Shown piece after piece: positions 34,344-43,097 of a DNA stretch of 53,237 bases. The translations under genes were made by a program, and so were the position numbers. The stretch comes from Ignavibacteria bacterium (GTDB lineage: Bacteria > Bacteroidota > Ignavibacteria > Kapaibacteriales > Kapaibacteriaceae), in assembly GCA_947459875.1 (NCBI GenBank), contig CANHFG010000005.1, positions 1 through 53,237 of the forward strand, written 5' to 3'. The notes beneath the pieces were generated by a model. It worked only from the letters and a program-made list of their open reading frames with translations. It searched no databases and was not told the DNA's origin. Position 1 is the stretch's first letter, and every line of letters starts with the position of its first letter.

Positions 34344-37219
34344 CGAACAAACCGTAGATGTCGGAATTGACGGGATCGTGCGTCCTCGATACGGAGCGTG
34401 TAGGCCCCCTTCTCGAGTGTTGACGCATCAAAGGTCACCTGGCCTTCACCGGAATGAAACCACGAGATTCGCTCACGGCCAAAGACGTCGAACACCGTGC
34501 ATCGTCCCTCCGTGCCCGAGGCACGAACCGTGGCGATGTCCGTGACGGGGTTGGGAATCACAAGTGCTTCGATCTGTACCACATTCTCCTGGCTCACCGA
34601 TACGGGCGAGAGAAACTCACGCAGAAGATCGGACGCGGGCCCCCAATTCGATGCCGAGGCGATCACAACCTTGAATGACCATGTCTGCCCGACCTCAAGG
34701 GGCTTCGTGCGGCGCATGCCAACAACTCCGCAGATATCACCAACGGCCTCATTGAAGGATGCTCCGCCGGAGAGCAATTGAACGCGATCACGGTGTGTGA
34801 AGCCGTCGCTGTCATCGATGATCGTATTCAGGAGGACTCCAACCGACTGTGCACGATCCTCGGCGTCATCGCTGAGAACTGCGACGCAGATCCCACCTCT
34901 TGTGCTCTCCTTGTAGATCACCTGTGCCGCTGCATTCGGTGTCCGCATCGTGGCAGGCAGAGCCTCTGCCAGGGGCTTGATCGTGTTGTCCCTGCCGCCC
35001 GTGGTGATATCCCAGTCCAGCAGATATCCGGCAGCGACCGACGGCAACGGGGCTGATCGGGGCGTGATGCTCACGTTCCAAACCGTGATCGACTTGTCTT
35101 TGAAGGGAAAGCTGCACGTCTGCACCACTTCAACCCCGATCTGGGCAGCAGCTGCAGCGTCGACCATCCGGCACGAAGCCGGCTGCGGCTCAACCTCGAA
35201 CGGCTTTGACGCGATAAAGTCCGACGTATACGGTGGATCATTCCTGAACCCGGTCACGGAGCGGTCGCCACCGTCAACGAGGAAGAACCCGCCGGGCGAC
35301 ATCAATTGGTAGACCGGCTTGTTTACAAAACCACTTCCCTGCCGCGTACTTGCCACCGAATTGTATCCGACCATGCCGTCATCAGACATCGAATAGAGCA
35401 ACGAGTCATTCTCGAACCGCGAGATCGGCGCCGGCAGGTTGAGGTAATGAAAGGCGTAGTCTTGATACGTTTCTCCTAGGAACTCCACACGCATCAGGCA
35501 TGCCTCTGAGCCGATCGCCTTCACCACGAAGGGGAATTGCTTCGAGCGGGCAGTACCGGCCGTTGCGATCGTTCCGAGGTTGTCCCTCTCACGCAGGGCC
35601 TGCAGGTCCCATCCGTTCGCGGTCAGGATACGGGGCTCGATCTCCACCCATGCCGGACCAAGGTCGTTGGCGATCTCAAACTCCAAATAAAGTGTGTCTC
35701 CAACCCGGAAGCGCGTTGGCAGCGGTCCGGATGAAACGGTCTGACGAACCGATGCAATGCGCATCGAGGGCTGGGAAAGGGGCTCAATGGTGACCGCGCG
35801 GAACATGCTCAGGCGCGGAGCAACGTACTGCGAAACGCCCGGATTCACCGATGTGATGTCAATGGCCGTGCGTCGCAGATGGGCTGCCACCTGACGTGCC
35901 GTCAACTGCGGCCATCGCGCACGAACAACCCCCGCAGCACCCGCTACGATGGGCGCGGCAAACGACGTGCCGGCTGTGCCTGTTGATGTGTAGTCGCCTT
36001 CGGGTCGGTCCCCACTGTAGGTGGAGATCGCAAGATTTCCGGGCGCCATCACATAGGAATTCCCGGCCAGTCCGCTGCTACCGATCACAAAGTCATCCGG
36101 CGTAGTCTCGCCTACACCAAGCACACCTTCATAGGACGACGGATAATTGCGCCGGTTATAGGCCGCGCCGGGTACATCGCTTCCATGATTCCCGGCCGAG
36201 GCGACAACAAGAACATTTTTTGCTAGACAGAAGTCGATGACGGACTGATCAATAGCCGACGCTGGCTTGACCACACCCCACGATGCATTCACAACGGGAA
36301 AACCTCGTTCGGCCGCATATATGAGAGACAGATATCCGAACTGGATGCCTCCGGTTGCGCCGGCAGCACCAATCGGGAAGAAACGGGATTTCATGCCCGC
36401 CGAAGCGATACCCTTGCCATTGTCCGTGGAAGCCGCCGCGAGTCCAGCAACCCGAGTACCGTGATCGAATGCCGTTCTCGGCGGTGTTGAGCCCCCTGAA
36501 AAAGCAAAGTCGTACCCACGGAAATCATCAACGTAGCCGTTTGCGTCGTCATCGATCTTGTTATCGGGTACTTCTGCCCTGTTGGCAGCAATGTTGTCCT
36601 TCAGGTCCTCATGGTCCTGATAGCAGCCGTCATCGCTAATGCCGATGACAACCGAGTCCGAACCCTTGAAGATCTCCCACGTCGCATTGAAACCTATGGT
36701 CTGCAGATAGTCCTGCTGTGAAAGGGCCGGGTCGTTCGCTCTGGCATGCAGCTGATCGATCGTCCAGGGTTCGACGATCTCGATCTCCTCCGGGATCACC
36801 TTGCGCAGATAGGCGATCGCCGAGGGCACGTTGCGCGGACCCGTAAACGCGATCGTAAATGTCCGTGTCAGCCGGTCTTCGGCATCACGCAGTTCGTTTC
36901 GCTGAGCCACCCGGGCTGCATTCATCGTCATGCCGGGCTCCGGCGCGATGATCGCCCTTGAGGAGAAGAATTCCGTGCGCTCCGGGGGCAGAAACTGCTG
37001 TGCCACCGTAAATCCATCAGGAAGAACGCGGTTAACCTCGTCGGCCGTGCGTTTTGAGACCATGCGGACATGAAGTCTTCCGGCAACGATCTGAAGCGGG
37101 CGACCACCAAATGAAATCGTTTCGCTCGCTTCCTGCTGCGCGTGAGCGGTGTGCGACAACAAACAAAGCAGTACGATCGGCAGAACGTGGACAACGTTTA
37201 GAGCGAGAAGTTTGGGCAT
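34340..37219 (-). CDS. Secreted subtilisin-like (S8) serine protease with T9SS C-terminal domain
   Basis: IGISDDGCYQDHEDL, DHGTRVAGLAA, GTSFAAPIVAGAAG; C-terminus VIPNPVTDIATVRASG...GAYTLRIED; 4-nt overlap with next gene. Confidence 0.93.
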   Translation of the reverse strand: MPKLLALNVVHVLPIVLLCLLSHTAHAQQEASETISFGGRPLQIVAGRLHVRMVSKRTADEVNRVLPDGFTVAQQFLPPERTEFFSSRAIIAPEPGMTMNAARVAQRNELRDAEDRLTRTFTIAFTGPRNVPSAIAYLRKVIPEEIEIVEPWTIDQLHARANDPALSQQDYLQTIGFNATWEIFKGSDSVVIGISDDGCYQDHEDLKDNIAANRAEVPDNKIDDDANGYVDDFRGYDFAFSGGSTPPRTAFDHGTRVAGLAAASTDNGKGIASAGMKSRFFPIGAAGATGGIQFGYLSLIYAAERGFPVVNASWGVVKPASAIDQSVIDFCLAKNVLVVASAGNHGSDVPGAAYNRRNYPSSYEGVLGVGETTPDDFVIGSSGLAGNSYVMAPGNLAISTYSGDRPEGDYTSTGTAGTSFAAPIVAGAAGVVRARWPQLTARQVAAHLRRTAIDITSVNPGVSQYVAPRLSMFRAVTIEPLSQPSMRIASVRQTVSSGPLPTRFRVGDTLYLEFEIANDLGPAWVEIEPRILTANGWDLQALRERDNLGTIATAGTARSKQFPFVVKAIGSEACLMRVEFLGETYQDYAFHYLNLPAPISRFENDSLLYSMSDDGMVGYNSVASTRQGSGFVNKPVYQLMSPGGFFLVDGGDRSVTGFRNDPPYTSDFIASKPFEVEPQPASCRMVDAAAAAQIGVEVVQTCSFPFKDKSITVWNVSITPRSAPLPSVAAGYLLDWDITTGGRDNTIKPLAEALPATMRTPNAAAQVIYKESTRGGICVAVLSDDAEDRAQSVGVLLNTIIDDSDGFTHRDRVQLLSGGASFNEAVGDICGVVGMRRTKPLEVGQTWSFKVVIASASNWGPASDLLREFLSPVSVSQENVVQIEALVIPNPVTDIATVRASGTEGRCTVFDVFGRERISWFHSGEGQVTFDASTLEKGAYTLRIEDARSRQFRHLRFVR

Positions 37220-37260
37220 GGCCGGTGGTTTTAGCAGATTGAGTTTTTGTGCACTCCAAC

Positions 37261-38991
37261 ATGTCAGACCAGCAACAGTACATCGTCACGGCCCGAAAAT
37301 GGCGTCCCCTCCGCTTTCATGACGTTGTGGGGCAGGAGCATATTACAACAACCCTGAAAAACGCCATTGCCATGAAGAGGGTGCACCATGCCTACCTCTT
37401 CACCGGCCCGCGCGGCGTTGGAAAGACCACGTGCGCACGAATCCTCGCAAGGGCTTTGAACTGCACGAATCCGACCGATCAGGAGCCATGTAACGCGTGC
37501 GAGAACTGCACGAACATGCTCGAGGGTCGCAACATGGACATCGTCGAGATCGACGGAGCGTCCAACAACAGTATCGATGACATTCGCAAGCTCCGCGACA
37601 ACGTCAAGTACGCTCCAGTATCGGGCGCTTACAAGATGTACATCATCGATGAAGTGCACATGCTTTCAACGGCGGCTTTCAATGCGCTGCTCAAGACGCT
37701 GGAAGAGCCCCCTGCCCATCTGATATTCGTTTTTGCGACCACCGAGATCAACAAGGTTCCGGCTACGATCCTGAGCCGCTGTCAGCGTTTCGACTTCCGT
37801 CGCATGGAGATCGACACCATTGCTCAGCATCTGGCCCACATCGCTGCGGCTGAGAAGATCAGCATCGACGAAGAGTCCCTCATCGCCGTTGCCAAAAAGG
37901 CTGACGGGTCCATGCGCGACTCACAGTCGATCTTTGACATGGTCGTGTCGTTCTGCGGCACGTCGATCACAATTGCCGACCTGGGCCGGGCACTGCAGTT
38001 CATTGATGCCGACTTCTACTTCACACTCAGTGATGCGATCTTGAAGCACGACATTCCGACGATGTTCGAGCAGGCGCGCGTGGTGGTTCAGCGCGGTTAC
38101 GATCTTCAGGAATGTCTCATCGGACTGCTTGAGCACTTCCGCAACATTCTCTCGGTGATCACCACAGGCGGTACGGGGCTTATCGAGGCCTCAAAGGCCG
38201 ATCTGGAGCGCTACAACGATGCCGCGTCGCGGTTCACCAAAGCCGACGTTCTGAGGATCATGACGCTGATCTCCCAGGGAGAAGCGGCCCTTCGTCAGCA
38301 TCCCCCGCAGCCTCGTGTGCGCTTCGAATTCACTCTTGTCCAGCTAGCCGGCATGGACTCGACCGTCGACCTCGGAACGGTGCTGGCGGCGCTGGCCAAT
38401 CCAGCCACCGCGCAACGAAGTGCACCGACCCTTCCGGCATCAATCCCTTCCTCGGCCAATCAGTCAGTGGTGGGCGGTGTGGCCTCGGCCCAACACATGC
38501 CGGTGCGTCTGGGCAATCCCGTTGTTATGCGTGCGTCGCCAACGCCTGTGAGTTCACTTTCGCAATCGAACATCGCCCGACGCTGGTCACAATGGGTCGA
38601 CACGCTCCCCGAGAGTCTGGTCTTCGTTCAGCAATCGGTCCAAAAGAGCCTTGTGCGGGCCGACGTTACCGATGTGGGCATAGTCCTTCACACCACCTCC
38701 ACGGTGTTGCAGCAGCGTCTGAGCGACTCGCTCCCGGCACTCAAGGAGCACCTCGCCGGCACCTACGGCGTAGCTATCGGAGTGAGTGTCGTTCTCAATA
38801 ACCGCCAGCAGGGAGCTCAGCAGGCACAGACGAGTGCTACCCCTGCCACGGCAGCTCGGGCGAACTCCGAGGACCCTACAGGCGTTGAGGCCGTCACAGT
38901 GTCGGTGCAGGGCGGTGAACAGCTGCTTCCGATCGAAGAAAAACTTGTTGAACTGTTTGGCGCGCGCCGCTCAACCGCGCCGAGGAGATAA
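37261..38991 (+). CDS. dnaX: DNA polymerase III subunit gamma/tau
   Basis: ARKWRPLRFHDVVGQEHITTTLKNAI; FTGPRGVGKTTCARILARALNC; zinc-binding Cys cluster. Confidence 0.98.
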   Translation: MSDQQQYIVTARKWRPLRFHDVVGQEHITTTLKNAIAMKRVHHAYLFTGPRGVGKTTCARILARALNCTNPTDQEPCNACENCTNMLEGRNMDIVEIDGASNNSIDDIRKLRDNVKYAPVSGAYKMYIIDEVHMLSTAAFNALLKTLEEPPAHLIFVFATTEINKVPATILSRCQRFDFRRMEIDTIAQHLAHIAAAEKISIDEESLIAVAKKADGSMRDSQSIFDMVVSFCGTSITIADLGRALQFIDADFYFTLSDAILKHDIPTMFEQARVVVQRGYDLQECLIGLLEHFRNILSVITTGGTGLIEASKADLERYNDAASRFTKADVLRIMTLISQGEAALRQHPPQPRVRFEFTLVQLAGMDSTVDLGTVLAALANPATAQRSAPTLPASIPSSANQSVVGGVASAQHMPVRLGNPVVMRASPTPVSSLSQSNIARRWSQWVDTLPESLVFVQQSVQKSLVRADVTDVGIVLHTTSTVLQQRLSDSLPALKEHLAGTYGVAIGVSVVLNNRQQGAQQAQTSATPATAARANSEDPTGVEAVTVSVQGGEQLLPIEEKLVELFGARRSTAPRR

Positions 38992-38996
38992 CGAAC

Positions 38997-39467
38997 ATGG
39001 CATTACAACCCGGCACCAAGGCTCCGGCAGTAAAGGCACTCACCGACGGAGGGGGCAAGTTTGCTCTGTCTTCGCTGAAAGGATCGTGGGTGGTGCTGTA
39101 CTTCTATCCAAAAGACGACACGTCCGGCTGCACGGCTGAGGCCTGTGATTTCCGCGACTCGATGGCAGACCTGACAAAGCGCGGCGTTTCGGTCGTTGGT
39201 GTCAGTCCCGACAGTCCAGCTTCGCACGACAAGTTCAAAGCCAAATACGACCTGAACTTCACACTCGTTTCCGACGAAGATCATAAGGTCTGTGAGTCCT
39301 ACGACACCTGGAAGCAGAAGTCCATGTACGGTCGCACGTACATGGGGGTAGAACGAACGACCTACGTTATCGATCCGGCCGGGAAGATCGCAGCGACCTT
39401 CGAAAAGGTAAAGGTCAACGGACACGTCGATCAGGTCCGCGCGACTCTTGCTGAGCTGGGTGCGTGA
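38997..39467 (+). CDS. bcp: Thioredoxin-dependent peroxiredoxin (Bcp family)
   Basis: YFYPKDDTSGCTAEACDFRDSMADL; VVGVSPDSPASHDKF. Confidence 0.96.
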   Translation: MALQPGTKAPAVKALTDGGGKFALSSLKGSWVVLYFYPKDDTSGCTAEACDFRDSMADLTKRGVSVVGVSPDSPASHDKFKAKYDLNFTLVSDEDHKVCESYDTWKQKSMYGRTYMGVERTTYVIDPAGKIAATFEKVKVNGHVDQVRATLAELGA

Positions 39468-39470
39468 TCG

Positions 39471-41087
39471 ATGATCGACACGCATGCGCACATTGACACG
39501 AAAGCGTTCGATGAAGATCGTCCGTCAGTCTTGGAGCGTGCCTTCGATTCAGGAATCGAATACATCATCGTTCCTGATATCAAGCCCCCTGCCCGCCCAC
39601 ATTTGAAGAGTGTTGTTGATGCCGACCCGCGGCTGTTTCGCGGAGTTGGTATTCATCCGCATCATGCCGGCGAGGTCGGCCCCGGCGATCTTGACGACGT
39701 ATTGGAGCAGAGCTTTGAGGAAAAGGTCGTAGCCATCGGCGAGATCGGGCTGGATTACTACTATGACTTCTGCCCTCCTGAGACGCAGAAGTCGTACTTT
39801 CGTGAGCAATTGAAGATCGCAAAGTCGCGATCGCTGCCGGTGATCGTCCACAACCGGGAAGCCGACGAGGACGTTCTGCAGATCATCGAAGAGGAGCAGG
39901 ACGGCAGCCTGCGTGGCGTGCTGCACTGCTTTTCCAGCGGCGTGGACGTTCTTGAACGGGCTATCGACCTCGGTTTTCATGTGTCGTTCACGGGCAACAT
40001 CACTTTTGCGCGCTTCACACTACACGATGTTCTGCATCGTGTTCCCCGCGACCGATTCATGTTCGAAACAGACTCACCATACATGACCCCCGTACCACAC
40101 CGAGGCAAGCGTAACGAGCCTGCCTACGTGAGACTGGTAGCGGAAAAATTCTCGGAGATCACAGGAATGACATTATCGGATGTCCTTGATACGACTACCG
40201 CCACTGCCAAGCGCCTTTTTGGTCTGGCGATGGCCCTCATCGTTGTTACGATATCTGCCGTGGCCCAGCCGGTGGCCCCAGATCCGGATAATTACGACGT
40301 CGACTCCGACTATGATGTTGCCTATGAGAACTACCAAGTTGACTCATTGACCTGGGCACGTCTTGTCGCCCCGCGGTCGTTCGGTTTTGGCATCAGCGTC
40401 GGATCGAACACCATCACCGAGCGCCGGGTGTACCAGCAGATTTACCAGCGTGACCTGGCAAAAGGTCCTTTTTGGAGAGACTCCTCTGACTTCGGTGACT
40501 CTGTCACGTCGTTCTCGTATCCATCGATCCTCAGCTTCGGTGGCACCTTTGCATTTCAGGCCAGTGACCGGCTGATGCTGGAAGCCACCTACGTGAACAC
40601 CCGAAACGATAGCAAGCAGCGCCTCTACAATCTGCCGGTCATCACGACGCATATCGCAGAGGCTACGATGCTCTATGCGCTCAATCCCTACAACAAGGTG
40701 AACTTCATTCCACAGATCGGCATGGCATACGCCTACACGGACGACGGCGTGCAGACCATCTCCAAGCTGGGAATCGTTGGCGGGATAGGCGCCGGTGTGG
40801 CCATTCCGACCTCGTTCGGTACGTTCTACCCGATGTTCAATGTGCGGTTCAACTTCATGCTTGGACAGGACCTGAGGCAGGTCGTGCGCACCGAGTTTGT
40901 TGATGAAGAGGATAAGTCGAAGTCGTGGTTTGACCCTTCCATGACGCGGCCCGACCCGCTTGCTCCGAACTCCGGAACGCAGGTGTATTACGATCAGGCA
41001 ACGAACAGGTATTCGCAGGATCTGGCTGACATCACGACGATCTACTCGATCCCACGGCTGACGATCCTGTTCTATCCTAACTTCTGA
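39471..41087 (+). CDS. TatD-family DNase fused in frame to an outer-membrane beta-barrel-like protein
   Basis: Residues about 1-253 TatD (MIDTHAHIDTKAFDEDR, GIHPHHAGEV, AIGEIGLDYYYDFCPPETQKSYF, ETDSPYMTPVPHRGKRNEP); then KRLFGLAMALIVVTISAVAQ signal-peptide-like segment; then barrel-like sequence ending in ...TILFYPNF. No stop between. Confidence 0.9.
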   Translation: MIDTHAHIDTKAFDEDRPSVLERAFDSGIEYIIVPDIKPPARPHLKSVVDADPRLFRGVGIHPHHAGEVGPGDLDDVLEQSFEEKVVAIGEIGLDYYYDFCPPETQKSYFREQLKIAKSRSLPVIVHNREADEDVLQIIEEEQDGSLRGVLHCFSSGVDVLERAIDLGFHVSFTGNITFARFTLHDVLHRVPRDRFMFETDSPYMTPVPHRGKRNEPAYVRLVAEKFSEITGMTLSDVLDTTTATAKRLFGLAMALIVVTISAVAQPVAPDPDNYDVDSDYDVAYENYQVDSLTWARLVAPRSFGFGISVGSNTITERRVYQQIYQRDLAKGPFWRDSSDFGDSVTSFSYPSILSFGGTFAFQASDRLMLEATYVNTRNDSKQRLYNLPVITTHIAEATMLYALNPYNKVNFIPQIGMAYAYTDDGVQTISKLGIVGGIGAGVAIPTSFGTFYPMFNVRFNFMLGQDLRQVVRTEFVDEEDKSKSWFDPSMTRPDPLAPNSGTQVYYDQATNRYSQDLADITTIYSIPRLTILFYPNF

Positions 41088-41089
41088 CC

Positions 41090-41710
41090 ATGGCCTACAT
41101 CCTTACCGGCACTGCACTGTCGACGGATCTGGCGACCATTCGCGCAAAGGATGCTCCGATCGACGTGTTCCGCACAGCTGTGCACCGCATTGGTCTGCAT
41201 CTGGCCTCGGCAACACTGAATGCTTTGCCATCTCGCTCGGTAAATGTTGCCACACCTCTCGAGACCACGACCTGCTCGGTCATCGATGGACATGTCGTAC
41301 TTGTGCCTATCCTTCGGGCCGGCATGGGCATCCTCGATCCGTTCATCGCCCTGTGTCCGCAGGCATCGGTAGGATTCATCGGGCTGAAGCGCAACGAAGA
41401 GACCCTCGAGCCGCACGAATACTATCGTAACCTGCCTCCATCGGATCCGGCAACGACGTTTATCGTGCTCGACCCTATGCTTGCAACCGGCGGAAGCATG
41501 AGCGCAACTCTTTCAATGCTTCGCCCCCTACCACACCAGCGCCTGATGGCGGCCTGCCTGATCGCTGCTCCCGAAGGTATCGAGATCATCGAGCGGGAGC
41601 ACCCGGATGTGGCCCTCTTCTGCGCTGCGCAGGATCGCGAACTCAATTCACTTGGCTACATTGTTCCAGGTCTTGGCGATGCCGGTGATCGTCTGTTCGG
41701 AACGCTATAA
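41090..41710 (+). CDS. upp: Uracil phosphoribosyltransferase
   Basis: PILRAGMGILDPFIALCP; VLDPMLATGGSMSATLSML; GDAGDRLFGT. Confidence 0.96.
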   Translation: MAYILTGTALSTDLATIRAKDAPIDVFRTAVHRIGLHLASATLNALPSRSVNVATPLETTTCSVIDGHVVLVPILRAGMGILDPFIALCPQASVGFIGLKRNEETLEPHEYYRNLPPSDPATTFIVLDPMLATGGSMSATLSMLRPLPHQRLMAACLIAAPEGIEIIEREHPDVALFCAAQDRELNSLGYIVPGLGDAGDRLFGTL

Positions 41711-41735
41711 TCATTCACCCTGAAAGGAACCCAGC

Positions 41736-41942
41736 ATGACCATTCTTCACTTCGGCGATCACAGCATCCCCTATGCCGATATCCTCAACGCCCGCGTCAA
41801 CTGCAGCTTTAATACGGCAGAAATCTACGTCGACATTGAAGTGCAGGGAGGGGGCGTCATGAGCCTCAATCTGCCTGATTCACTGAGCTTTATGGATGCG
41901 TTCATCGACCACATCCGCAGCGAGAAGAACATTACGAAGTGA
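41736..41942 (+). CDS. Small hypothetical protein
   Basis: 68-aa ORF directly downstream of upp with a purine-rich RBS (gaaaggaac). Confidence 0.55.
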   Translation: MTILHFGDHSIPYADILNARVNCSFNTAEIYVDIEVQGGGVMSLNLPDSLSFMDAFIDHIRSEKNITK

Positions 41943-43092
41943 TGGCTGCCAGGTACTCGCGCACCGATGCGACGAGCCTCTGAAGGTCGTTCTCCGACGT
42001 GTGGAGATGGACGCTGAATCTCAGGATCGGCGCATTATTCCACCGGTGAACAACCACCTCAATACCGCGCTGGTCGTAGAGCCAGTCTTTCATTGCGGCA
42101 ACATCGACATCATCCGGAAGGAGCACGGTCCCGAGCTGAAGCAAAGGGTCTGCTCCTTCCGCTAGTATTGAGCGCACCCCAGCGAGGTTCACCAGCTGCT
42201 GTTCGGTGTGGCTCGTTAGTTCTCGGCATCGACGCTGCACAGCATGCCAGTCAGATCGGTGCATCCATTCCAGCGCAAACGGAAGCGTGAGAAAGGGGCT
42301 GTGATCGCGCGTGCCGAGAAACTCATTCTCGTCAACAAACGCCCCATCCCCAACCGTCGGAATATCGGCTCCCCAGCTTACCACCAGTGGAGGGAGAACG
42401 TGCCGGTATTGCTCAGATGCCCACATGAACGCCGAGCCCTTCGGCGTGCACATCCACTTGTGACAATTGCCGGTATAGAAGTCTGCTTGAAGTGTTGATA
42501 GGTCCAACGGGATGTGACCCGGTATGTGCGACCCATCAATAACGGTAATGATGCCGGCCTGCCTTGCACGCTTGCAGAGCTCTTCGACGGGCATGCGTAG
42601 TGCCGTGGGACTGGTGATGTGACTGATAAACAGCAGTCGTGTTCGCTCGTTCACGCCCGACCAGATAAGCTCCAACAGGTCTGCCTGTGAAGGGGCTGGC
42701 ATGGGTATGCTCACGCGGTTCCACACAGCCCCCTTGCTGATGGCGTACTGCTTCCATGCGCGGTCGCAGGCCCCATACTCATGATCGGTCGTAAGGATCT
42801 CGTCGCCGGGCTTAAGCATTGCCCCGAAGGCATGAGCGGCGATGTTTACGCCATAGGTCGAGTTTGTGACGTACACGAGGTTGCTGGCATCAGCCCCCAG
42901 GTAACCGGCAAGGGCCTCACGTGCAGTGCGCATGTGAAACATGAGCTCACGGAAGTACAGCACCGGCTGACGTTCAAGCCGCTCTATCCAGCGACGTTGC
43001 TCCTCAAGAATCACTCGCGGGCAAGCCCCGAAAGAGCCGTGATTGAGAAAGGTCACATTCTCGTCAAGAAGAAAATCACTTCGGTCGGGCAT
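41932..43092 (-). CDS. Class V aminotransferase (isopenicillin-N epimerase-like)
   Basis: VTFLNHGSFGACPRVILEEQRRW; TTDHEYGACDRAW; DFYTGNCHKWMCTPKGSAFMW. Confidence 0.93.
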   Translation of the reverse strand: MPDRSDFLLDENVTFLNHGSFGACPRVILEEQRRWIERLERQPVLYFRELMFHMRTAREALAGYLGADASNLVYVTNSTYGVNIAAHAFGAMLKPGDEILTTDHEYGACDRAWKQYAISKGAVWNRVSIPMPAPSQADLLELIWSGVNERTRLLFISHITSPTALRMPVEELCKRARQAGIITVIDGSHIPGHIPLDLSTLQADFYTGNCHKWMCTPKGSAFMWASEQYRHVLPPLVVSWGADIPTVGDGAFVDENEFLGTRDHSPFLTLPFALEWMHRSDWHAVQRRCRELTSHTEQQLVNLAGVRSILAEGADPLLQLGTVLLPDDVDVAAMKDWLYDQRGIEVVVHRWNNAPILRFSVHLHTSENDLQRLVASVREYLAAITS

Positions 43093-43097
43093 GTTCA

